Positions 26,202 to 33,545 of a stretch of 64,000 nucleotides of DNA are shown here, piece after piece; position 1 is the stretch's first letter, and every line of letters starts with the position of its first letter. The position numbers and the translations under genes are program-made. Origin of the DNA: Bacteroidia bacterium (lineage in GTDB: Bacteria > Bacteroidota > Bacteroidia > B-17B0 > Aurantibacillaceae); NCBI GenBank assembly GCA_016787705.1, contig JAEUTP010000002.1, positions 1 to 64,000 on the forward strand, given 5' to 3'. Below the pieces are notes generated by a model. That model was not told where the DNA came from. It ran no database searches and saw nothing but the letters and a program-made list of their open reading frames with translations.

Positions 26202-27330
26202 TGGTCAGATCAACTTCATTAAATTGTTTTTGTTTTTGAATTGACCAAAAACTTTCTTTTTTTATTATTTCTATAAATAACTTATCACTATTGCCATCAC
26301 CAAATAGATCGATCTTGTTGAATGTTCCGTTTTTTGCAAAAGTAATTGCTGATGAAATATCATTGCTGTCATAACCACAATTAATTATCTCGTTGCTTAA
26401 GGCCCTGTTTTTTTGTCGTGTACCAATATTAATTGTTGGTACACCATAATACGGTGCTTCACGAATACCTGCACTTGAGTTTCCAATTATGTATTGTGCA
26501 TATTTTAACAGTACTATAAAATATTCAAATCGTATGGATGGAAAGATCTTAATGTTACTTTTTTCTTTTAAACGAGTGTATTCGTCAATAATAAAATTGT
26601 AGCCAAGGTCATTATTCGGAAAAATAACAACCATGTTATTATCCTGTTCAAGTAAAGCATCAACAAATTGTTTTGCATAAGCAGACATATGTTCTACTTC
26701 GGTAGTAACCGGATGAAACATAACAATAGCATAGCTGCTAAAATTTATTTCGTATCTTTTTTTAACGTCGGCCAGTGATGGTAAATTAGGAGAAAGCATG
26801 GCATCAATATCGGGTGAGCCAATTACAAAAATATTTTCATTTAATTCGCCCATTTGAATGAGACGCTTTTTTGCAATTTCGTTTGCAACAAAGTGGATAT
26901 GGCTCATCTTACTAACTGCATGTCTGATCAACTCATCAATAGTTCCCGAAATTTCACCACCTTCAATATGTGCTACCAAAACATTATTTAAAGCCCCTGT
27001 TATTGCGCCTGCTAATGCTTCTACTCTATCACCGTGAATAATTATGAGATCTGGTTTAAGTTTTTGTACGAAAGCCGAAAAACCCTGGATCGTTTTTGCC
27101 AATATTTGATCCATCGAACATTCTTCGGTATGATTAATAAATTTCTCAATATTTTTGTACCCACATTTTTCGATCTCTTCAACTGTGTATCCATGAATGG
27201 TAGATAAATGCATGCCCGTAGCAAAAATATAAGCTTCAAATTCGCTTGATTTTGTTGTTACCTCAATAAGTGATTTCAGTTTTCCAAAATCAGCGCGGGT
27301 ACCTGTGAGAAAAAGAATTTTCCTGCTCAT
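26194..27330 (-). CDS. neuC: UDP-N-acetylglucosamine 2-epimerase, hydrolysing (NeuC type)
   Basis: A 378-aa enzyme that converts UDP-GlcNAc to ManNAc plus UDP, the first step to sialic acid. Signatures: KILFLTGTRADFGKLKSL, EAYIFATGMHLS, IIHGDRVEALAGAI, VAHIEGGEISGTIDELIRH and YIIGNSSAGIREAP. The start ATG at 27330 (MSRKILFL) is used; it is one base past the methyltransferase stop, and the longer in-frame version would overlap that gene. A close relative is the hydrolysing 2-epimerase acting on a diacetamido sugar (legionaminic pathway), but with the Neu5Ac-type NeuB the ManNAc route is favoured. Confidence 0.85.
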   Translation of the reverse strand: MSRKILFLTGTRADFGKLKSLIEVTTKSSEFEAYIFATGMHLSTIHGYTVEEIEKCGYKNIEKFINHTEECSMDQILAKTIQGFSAFVQKLKPDLIIIHGDRVEALAGAITGALNNVLVAHIEGGEISGTIDELIRHAVSKMSHIHFVANEIAKKRLIQMGELNENIFVIGSPDIDAMLSPNLPSLADVKKRYEINFSSYAIVMFHPVTTEVEHMSAYAKQFVDALLEQDNNMVVIFPNNDLGYNFIIDEYTRLKEKSNIKIFPSIRFEYFIVLLKYAQYIIGNSSAGIREAPYYGVPTINIGTRQKNRALSNEIINCGYDSNDISSAITFAKNGTFNKIDLFGDGNSDKLFIEIIKKESFWSIQKQKQFNEVDLTNA

Positions 27331-27331
27331 T

Positions 27332-27994
27332 TTATTTTTTAACCAGGTAATACGGAACTTTGGTGAAATCAAAGCATTTTATTTCAAACCCATTTTCTTT
27401 TGCATACTCATCTGCTAATTCTGTCTCACCCTGAAATACTCCGTAATCATCAAAAATTATCACACCACCTTTTACAACCAATGGTGCTAGTTTCTCTAAA
27501 ATAACCTTACAAGGCTCATATATGTCGGTGTCGATATTTAATAACGCAATTTTTGCATTTGGATAATTAGAAGTAAACTGAGGGACTGTTTGTAGTATAT
27601 CACCTTTGATCAATTTATATTTATCAAATTTCTTTAAATTTATGTAGTTTTCTAATTCCTCTTTGTCAATTGAAATTCCTCCCCCGGTTTCATCAATAAA
27701 CGCCTGCAGTTCTTCTTTATCAGCTTCAAAATCTGTTCCGGGAAATTTTCCAAACACGTCAAAGCCAATTACATTTCTTTTAAATTTCTTGTCTTGTTCA
27801 AACAACTGAATAAAGTTTATAAAACGCATAAGTGATGCTCCTTTAAATACACCACATTCTACTATATCACCTTCAATTTGTGAAATAATTTTGTATAGTT
27901 CATAATGTGCCAATAATCTTCCGGTTCGCTTATAATTACCAGTTAAATAAAATCCGTTTTCGTAATCAAAACTATTTTCTGCTTTATACTTCAT
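27332..27994 (-). CDS. TylF/MycF-type O-methyltransferase
   Basis: A 220-aa SAM-dependent methyltransferase. It has the TylF features DIVECGVFKGASLMRF (SAM loop, ~45), VIGFDVFGKFPGTDF (~80), ALLNIDTDIYEPCKVIL (metal-binding Asp, ~150) and GGVIIFDDYGVFQGE (~180). Family members methylate sugar hydroxyls of macrolides and of bacterial glycans. It lies between neuB and neuC in the sialic-acid block (10 bases and one base away), which suggests it methylates the sialic acid or a neighbouring residue. That substrate is inferred from position only. Confidence 0.85.
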   Translation of the reverse strand: MKYKAENSFDYENGFYLTGNYKRTGRLLAHYELYKIISQIEGDIVECGVFKGASLMRFINFIQLFEQDKKFKRNVIGFDVFGKFPGTDFEADKEELQAFIDETGGGISIDKEELENYINLKKFDKYKLIKGDILQTVPQFTSNYPNAKIALLNIDTDIYEPCKVILEKLAPLVVKGGVIIFDDYGVFQGETELADEYAKENGFEIKCFDFTKVPYYLVKK

Positions 27995-28004
27995 ACTTTT
28001 AAAT

Positions 28005-29048
28005 TTAATTTTCTATATCTGACTTTTTAATGTGAGTATCATTATCAATATTTACTAAAGATTTTTTTCCAAGCAATTCATTATACTGCTCCGCAAAAAT
28101 TTCGCCAGTACCCGGACGTTTTACCCAAATATTTTCTTTTGTAAAAATTTCACCTGCTTTAATTGGTTTTATACTTACTACTGTTGCGAAAGCAAAATCG
28201 ATTGTAACTTGTTCTTCCTTCGCAGGCTTTTTTTCTCCGCCTAACATTTGATGTATCAGTTTGCTTCCGTCAATTAATTCTTTGCATGCTTTTTCATCCA
28301 TTGAGCAAATTATATCAGGACCTTTGCGCTGCATATGATCCGTGTAATGCCTTTCAAGTATTGTTGCTCCTTGAGCAACAGCTGCCAGGCAAGCATGATT
28401 GCTTAGTGTATGATCGCTCAGGCCAATTGGCAAATCAGGAAAAACATCCATCAATTGTTGCATTGCACCTAACCTTACCAAATGAGCCGGTGTTGGATAT
28501 AAATTTGTTGTATGCATTAAAGCTAATTGTACTTTGTGCTTTTTTATAACCTCAACTGCTTTTTTAACGCTCTCAATAGTATTCATTCCTGTGCTTAAGA
28601 TCATAGGTTTACCAAAGGCCGCAATATGATCAAGTAAAGGGTAATTATTACATTCACCACTACCAATTTTAAATGCAGGCACATTCATTCTTTGCAATCG
28701 ATCTGCTGCAGCTCTTGAAAAAGGTGTCGAAATAAATATCATCCCTTTGCTTTCAACATATTTTTTTAGCTGAATTTCGTCATCTTCACTTAACGCGCAA
28801 CGCTCCATTATTTCATAAATTGAAACTTTTGCATTGCCGGGAATAACTTTTTTTGCTGCTGAACTCATTTCATCTTCCACTACATGCGTTTGATGTTTTA
28901 CAAGTTCTACTCCTGCTTTGTGAGCCGAATCCACCATTTCAAAAGCGGTTTTTAATGATCCTTCGTGATTAATACCAATTTCGGCAATAACAAGAGGTGC
29001 GTAGTCTGGTCCAATTTTTCTTCCGGCTATAGTAATTACTGGGTTCAT
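28005..29048 (-). CDS. neuB: N-acetylneuraminate synthase
   Basis: A 347-aa enzyme that condenses ManNAc and phosphoenolpyruvate. The TIM-barrel part has [76 protein letters not shown] and [15 protein letters not shown]; the C-terminus is an antifreeze/SAF domain (~285-347: [13 protein letters not shown]). The [12 protein letters not shown] and SGECNNYPL elements match the Neu5Ac synthase branch (Campylobacter NeuB1) better than the Pse or Leg branches as I remember those sequences. It lies between neuA and the methyltransferase. Confidence 0.92.
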   Translation of the reverse strand: MNPVITIAGRKIGPDYAPLVIAEIGINHEGSLKTAFEMVDSAHKAGVELVKHQTHVVEDEMSSAAKKVIPGNAKVSIYEIMERCALSEDDEIQLKKYVESKGMIFISTPFSRAAADRLQRMNVPAFKIGSGECNNYPLLDHIAAFGKPMILSTGMNTIESVKKAVEVIKKHKVQLALMHTTNLYPTPAHLVRLGAMQQLMDVFPDLPIGLSDHTLSNHACLAAVAQGATILERHYTDHMQRKGPDIICSMDEKACKELIDGSKLIHQMLGGEKKPAKEEQVTIDFAFATVVSIKPIKAGEIFTKENIWVKRPGTGEIFAEQYNELLGKKSLVNIDNDTHIKKSDIEN

Positions 29049-29051
29049 AAT

Positions 29052-29741
29052 TTAAAAATTAAATTCATTTTTATATTTATTGAATATCAATTCACCTAAC
29101 TCAAAATCCTGCAATGTATCAATATCAACATCTCCAAAAAGATCTTCAGTTATAAACGGATAGATCTTTTCACCAAATACACTTTCTTTTTTTTGAATTA
29201 CTTCTGATTTTGTGATGTAGATTAAGCCATTTTCAAAGTACAATTTTGAAATGTCTTGCGAACGTTGTTCCAAACTATAAGAAACAGGTTCAAATAAACC
29301 ATTTTCTATTTTACCAAGCTTACATTTATTTTCTGAAACAGTGATAACAGAATCGACATTTTCTTTTTGTTGTTCAAAAATTCTTATTGCACTTTCAATA
29401 AGACTAATCTTTCTTAAAGGATTGGTAGGTTGAAGTGTAATAACAGCGTTTGGATAATCACCAGGTTGCATTTTAGATAGAACATGCTGTAATGCAGAAG
29501 TTGTTGTTGAAGTATCTGAAGCAAGCTCAACGGGCCTCATAATTATATTCGCTCCATATTCTTTTGCTACAGTAGCTATCTTTTCATCATCTGTTGAAAC
29601 AAACACGTTACTGATTCCAATAGATTTTGCCGCAGCAATAATACTATAATAGATCAAAGGCTTACCGCAAAACAATTTAATATTTTTTCCCGGTAATCTT
29701 TTAGACCCTCCACGGGCAGGAATTATTGCAATGTATTTCAT
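29052..29741 (-). CDS. neuA: Acylneuraminate cytidylyltransferase (CMP-sialic acid synthetase)
   Basis: A 229-aa enzyme that activates sialic acid with CTP. It has the N-terminal nucleotide loop IAIIPARGGSKRLPGKNIK, FVSTDDEKIA, LQPTNPLR and the metal-site segment FGDVDIDTLQDFELGE. Length is normal. It is three bases from neuB, and its ATG overlaps the epimerase stop by four bases. Its CMP-sugar product would be the donor for a sialyltransferase in the operon (best candidate 19827-21152). Confidence 0.92.
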   Translation of the reverse strand: MKYIAIIPARGGSKRLPGKNIKLFCGKPLIYYSIIAAAKSIGISNVFVSTDDEKIATVAKEYGANIIMRPVELASDTSTTTSALQHVLSKMQPGDYPNAVITLQPTNPLRKISLIESAIRIFEQQKENVDSVITVSENKCKLGKIENGLFEPVSYSLEQRSQDISKLYFENGLIYITKSEVIQKKESVFGEKIYPFITEDLFGDVDIDTLQDFELGELIFNKYKNEFNF

Positions 29742-30727
29742 TTCAAATTTTGCCAGTACCAGTCAACAGCTTCTTTTAAACCGTTCTCTAACGTGTGAGT
29801 TGGTTTATAGCCTAATAAGTTTTCTGCTTTTTCGATGGATGCCAATGAATGAGGAATATCCCCTAAACGCTCGGGGCCATGTATGGTTTGTATCTTTGCA
29901 ATGGCAGGATCATATTCACTTAAATATTTTTTTAATAAATGGGTCATCCAGTTCAAATCTGCGCGCTCGCCAACTGCTGTATTAAATATTTGGCCTTTTG
30001 CTTCGGGGTTGGTGGTAAGTGCTGCCAGGTGATTCATTTGTATCACATTATCAATATACGTAAAATCACGCGAGTTGGTGCCGTCGCCATTTATTTTTGG
30101 AGATTGGTGCGCCATTAACTGCATGGTAAATTTTGGTATCACGGCGGCGTAGGCTCCATTAGGATCCTGGCGGCGGCCATACACATTAAAATAACGCAAA
30201 CCAATCGTATCTAACCCATAATTTAAGCCAAACACATGCGCGTATAGTTCATTTACATATTTGGTTACTGCGTAAGGTGAAAGGGGTTTACCTATCACTT
30301 CTTCAATTTTTGGCAGCGATTCCGAATCCCCATACGTACTAGAGCTTGCCGCATATACAACACGTTTTACTTTTGCATCGCGGGCAGCAACCAACACATT
30401 TAAAAAACCACCTATATTAACTTCGTTGGTGGTAATGGGATCATTTAAACTTCTTGGTACCGAACCCAGGGCGGCCTGCTGCAAAATTATCTGTACCCCA
30501 TCCGTTGCTTTTTTGCAAATGCTAAGATCTCGTATGTCGCCTTCTAAAAGTGTAAAGTTTTTATCTTTTAAAAAAGGTTCAACGTTCTCTCTTCTTCCGG
30601 TTGAAAAATTATCCAAACAAATAACTTCATTGGCATGTTGTAAAAGATGATCGCATAAATTTGAACCAATAAATCCGGCTCCACCGGTTACCAGTACCCT
30701 TGAATTAGTTATTTTGGGATATAACAT
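29738..30727 (-). CDS. wbpP: NAD-dependent sugar-nucleotide 4-epimerase (WbpP/TviC type)
   Basis: A 329-aa short-chain dehydrogenase of the extended type. It has the NAD loop VLVTGGAGFIGSNL (~12), VICLDNFSTGRRENV, LQQAALGSVPRSLNDP, YAASSSTYGDSE, catalytic SPYAVTKYVNE (Tyr/Lys ~154) and LRYFNVYGRRQDPNGAYAAV. The QAALGSVPRS and FNVYGRRQDPNGAY stretches are those of UDP-GlcNAc/GlcNAcA 4-epimerases. It is the first gene of the glycan operon and probably makes UDP-GalNAc (or an acid form) for the repeat unit. Confidence 0.85.
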   Translation of the reverse strand: MLYPKITNSRVLVTGGAGFIGSNLCDHLLQHANEVICLDNFSTGRRENVEPFLKDKNFTLLEGDIRDLSICKKATDGVQIILQQAALGSVPRSLNDPITTNEVNIGGFLNVLVAARDAKVKRVVYAASSSTYGDSESLPKIEEVIGKPLSPYAVTKYVNELYAHVFGLNYGLDTIGLRYFNVYGRRQDPNGAYAAVIPKFTMQLMAHQSPKINGDGTNSRDFTYIDNVIQMNHLAALTTNPEAKGQIFNTAVGERADLNWMTHLLKKYLSEYDPAIAKIQTIHGPERLGDIPHSLASIEKAENLLGYKPTHTLENGLKEAVDWYWQNLK

Positions 30728-30768
30728 ACTACAAAAAATTAATCTCTGAAACTAAAAAAATACGTGAA

Positions 30769-30796
30769 AAAACTTAGACTTGCTTTTCAACTCAAA
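30769..30796 (-). promoter_or_regulatory. Candidate promoter of the 26-kb glycan operon
   Basis: On the minus strand TTTG (30796-30793) is followed after 16 bases by TAAGTTTT (30776-30769), one mismatch from TAnnTTTG, 42 bases before the ATG of the first operon gene. Spacing is a little shorter than the best promoters in this window (19-20). Confidence 0.35.
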
Positions 30797-31472
30797 ATCA
30801 ATTAATTGTATTAAAACATTGATAGTCAAAAGGTTAATATCTTTAAAAGCTACGCCTTCTCAGTCACATTGTTCCAGAGAAGCCAAAATTGTTCGAAACC
30901 GTGAAATTAGCATAATTTTTGGAAGTTTTTGGGCTATTTTAAGCGTAAAAAATGGTTTTTTTAAGAAAAAATAGTGTATAACTTACTTAAAAAAGAATCA
31001 GAAAATGGGTGATTTTTAGATCAATTATTGGTTTTAAAACGTATGTGACAGTTGCGTTACAGTTATGTTACGGTTATGTTACAGTTATGTTAGAGTTATA
31101 AAGGTGTTATAATGGTTTTAATTTGTTGCCAATGGGCGGGTTGAGTTAAGGCTGTAAAATCTCTTAATTCTAAAGCGATTTAAAACGACTGTTCTTTATC
31201 TAATAATGCAGCAGGTGCTAAACAGTTTAAAGCTTTTTGCAAACTTCAGCAAAACACAGCAAGTGCTAATTGTTTTTTTAACCCTGATTTTTTGACCTTA
31301 AATTTGTGAGCAAAAAACAGAATTCCGGCTTTATATTGCCAACTAACTTTTTATGCTTTTTGTTTTAAAAACACCTTGCAGTTTTTAAATAAAAATCAAA
31401 TTTACTTAAGCCGTAAACTAGTTTAATAACTGTTAAATTTTCGTTGAAAATTAAATACGTAAATTAGTACAA
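30797..31472. other. Long divergent intergenic region upstream of the glycan operon
   Basis: About 675 bases between the operon promoter and the CLC gene hold no convincing coding frame. It contains the 11-bp tandem repeats at 31045-31099 and a loose pair of direct repeats (CAGCAGGTGCTAAACAGTTT near 31209, CAGCAAGTGCTAATTGTTTT near 31257, 48 bases apart). A perfect -7 element TAAATTTG lies at 31299-31306 on the plus strand. The size and repeats suggest a regulatory region or a long leader. Confidence 0.5.
31045..31099. repeat. Five 11-bp tandem repeats (GTTACAGTTAT type)
   Basis: Units in order are GTGACAGTTGC, GTTACAGTTAT, GTTACGGTTAT, GTTACAGTTAT and GTTAGAGTTAT. The first and last are the most degraded. 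An 11-bp period is close to one helical turn, so bound proteins would line up on one face of the DNA. It lies about 320 bases upstream of the glycan operon start and about 370 before the CLC start. Confidence 0.85.
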
Positions 31473-33254
31473 TTGAAATTCTTATTAAATATTCTTTTTA
31501 CCGGTAATAAGCTTATCATTCTTATTCAGCAAAAGCTAAGCCCTAAACAATTTGTTATTTTTGGTGCTATCTTAATTGGTTTAACCGCGGGTTTAGCGGC
31601 TGTGCTTTTAAAGCTTTTTGTACACTGGCTTTTAGGCAGCATTGGCATAGGATCTTCTAACAACCAGTTTATTGTGGCCGCATTTCCTGTAATTGGTATA
31701 ACTTTATGTGCATTATTTATTCACTATTTAAATGGCAATAAGCTGGGCAAAGGCCTCGCTAACATTATTTATGCTATTGCAAAAAAATCAAGTATACTTC
31801 CAAAAGATCAAACTTACAGCCATGTTATAACAAGTGGTTTAACCGTTGGTTTTGGCGGATCGGGCGGCTTAGAATCGCCTATCGTTACCACAGGCTCGGC
31901 TATTGGCTCCAATTTTGGCCGCACCTATAAATTAACTTATAAAGAACGTACTTTGCTTTTAGCCTGCGGCGCGGCGGCGGGCATTGCAGGAGCTTTTAAC
32001 ACACCCATTGCCGGTGTTTTATTTGCACTGGAAGTACTTTTGGTAGAGGCAAACATTTCTGCCTTTATACCAATACTAATTGCGTCAGCCTCGGGGGCGT
32101 TATGCTCTAAAATAATTTTACAGGAAGAACTTCTCTTTCAATTTAAATTGCAGGAAGCTTTTAATTATTATAATGTTCCTTTTTACATCTTACTTGGTGG
32201 TCTTACCGGTATAGTGTCATATTATTACTCCAGGGTATTTATGGCAACAGAAGATTATTTTAAAAAATTTAAAGATAACGCGTTTTTAAGGATAGCTTTT
32301 GGTGGTATAGGTTTATATGTTTTGATCTTACTGGTACCACCTTTATTTGGCGAAGGTTATAACAGCATTAAATTTCTTTCCAATATTAATACAGATGCAG
32401 TATTTAACCGCTCGGTACTCTATTTTGGCATTATGTCAAAACCATTAATATACCTTAGCTTAATTGTTGTTATATTATTAAAACCCGTTGCCTCCGCTTT
32501 TACAGTTGGCAGTGGTGGTAACAGCGGTAATTTTGCGCCTTCCTTATTTACGGGTGCGTTTGTTGGTTTTCTTTTTTCATCTGTAATAACCGATCTGGGT
32601 TTTAAATTACCTGTAAGTAATTTTACAATTGTTGCCATGGCGGGTGTATTAAGCGGCATTTTTCACGCGCCTTTAACCGGTATATTTATTATTGCCGAAA
32701 TTACCGGGGGTTATGAACTCATCATTCCTTTAATGATAGTTTCTGCACTAAGCTACGCGGTATCAAAATATTTTATGCCTTTAAATATTGATATGCTAAA
32801 ATTGTCGCGAAAAGAAAAAATAATTGTTACCAATACCGATTCTTACCTGTTAAGTAACATCGAAATTTCAAAATTAGTAGAGCATGATTTTTCGCAAATA
32901 CCCATTGATGTTAAACTTAGAAAATTAGTGGAGCTTATCTCAACATCCAAGCGCAACATCTTTCCGGTTATTGATAAAAAAGGGCGTTTAAAAGGTTTGA
33001 TTACGATTGACGATATACGCGATATAATGTTTAAGCAGGAACTGTATGATACCATAACTGTTAAAGAATTAATGCAAGCGCCAACAAATATTATTACTGA
33101 TAAAGATGATATTACTACGGCTATGAAACGTTTTGATGAATCTCATCTTTGGAACATTCCTGTAGTGTTTCATGGAAAGTATGAAGGCTTTATTTCAAAA
33201 TCTTCTATCCTCGAAAAATACCGCGAAGTTCTTATTCAAAGTTCCATTGAGTAA
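31473..33254 (+). CDS. CLC-type chloride channel/transporter with tandem CBS domains
   Basis: A 593-aa membrane protein with about ten to twelve helices followed by two CBS domains (~455-590: IPIDVKLRKLVELIS, NIFPVIDKKGRLKGLITIDD, VKELMQAPTNIITD, WNIPVVFHGKYEGFI). CLC signatures: FGGSGGLESPIVTTGSAIG with the gating Glu (~133), AGAFNTPIAGVLFALEVLL (~175-190) and GSGGNSGNFAPSLFTGAFVG (~345). At the inner proton-glutamate position (the EE of the E. coli FIIEEMR) the sequence is EV, as in animal CLC channels, which suggests a channel rather than a proton antiporter. The start is TTG at 31473; an in-frame stop at 31452 and no ATG leave no better choice. Confidence 0.88.
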   Translation: MKFLLNILFTGNKLIILIQQKLSPKQFVIFGAILIGLTAGLAAVLLKLFVHWLLGSIGIGSSNNQFIVAAFPVIGITLCALFIHYLNGNKLGKGLANIIYAIAKKSSILPKDQTYSHVITSGLTVGFGGSGGLESPIVTTGSAIGSNFGRTYKLTYKERTLLLACGAAAGIAGAFNTPIAGVLFALEVLLVEANISAFIPILIASASGALCSKIILQEELLFQFKLQEAFNYYNVPFYILLGGLTGIVSYYYSRVFMATEDYFKKFKDNAFLRIAFGGIGLYVLILLVPPLFGEGYNSIKFLSNINTDAVFNRSVLYFGIMSKPLIYLSLIVVILLKPVASAFTVGSGGNSGNFAPSLFTGAFVGFLFSSVITDLGFKLPVSNFTIVAMAGVLSGIFHAPLTGIFIIAEITGGYELIIPLMIVSALSYAVSKYFMPLNIDMLKLSRKEKIIVTNTDSYLLSNIEISKLVEHDFSQIPIDVKLRKLVELISTSKRNIFPVIDKKGRLKGLITIDDIRDIMFKQELYDTITVKELMQAPTNIITDKDDITTAMKRFDESHLWNIPVVFHGKYEGFISKSSILEKYREVLIQSSIE

Positions 33255-33287
33255 TTTATCCGGCAAAAAACATTGGTGTAAGCATAA

Positions 33288-33435
33288 GCCACCAATTTCA
33301 CTAATCACAGCAAACCTGGATAATTATGTTTTAATTTGTACAATAAACTATTCAAATAACAAATCATTTGTATAATAAGAATTTCACTAATTGAAAATAA
33401 ATTACGAGATAAAAATTTGTAAAATTAGTGCAACC
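33288..33435. repeat. Decayed inverted-repeat element, CCACnAATTnCAC family, copy 1
   Basis: Left arm GCCACCAATTTCACTAAT and right arm (read in reverse complement) GGTTGCACTAATTTTACAAA share the spaced pattern CACnAATTnnACnAAT. The ~148-base region is between convergent genes and has no coding frame. Two more copies with related arms are at 46793-46950 and 51754-51843. Confidence 0.5.
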
Positions 33436-33490
33436 AACTGCAAAAAAATAGTTCAGACCCCCCCATAATTAACACCTTCATATATTCCAT

Positions 33491-33526
33491 AAAAAAATCC
33501 GCATTACTTATAGTAACACGGATTTT
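33491..33526 (-). terminator. Terminator of T9SS paralogue A
   Basis: AAAATCCG (33494-33501) pairs with CGGATTTT (33519-33526), and an inner TTACT/AGTAA stem extends it. On the minus strand the hairpin is followed by seven T. It lies 20 bases after the stop at 33546 and could also stop the convergent CLC transcript. Confidence 0.8.
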
Positions 33527-33545
33527 AATAAGCTTCTTAATAGTA

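Noticed and set aside
4355..30727. Glycan locus as a mobile island
   Set aside because: No integrase, transposase, tRNA edge or direct-repeat boundary was seen at either end.
30891..30900. GTTCGAAACC as a tRNA T-loop
   Set aside because: No acceptor, D or anticodon stems can be drawn around it.
31045..31099. CRISPR array
   Set aside because: Units are 11 bp with no spacers and there are no cas genes in the window.
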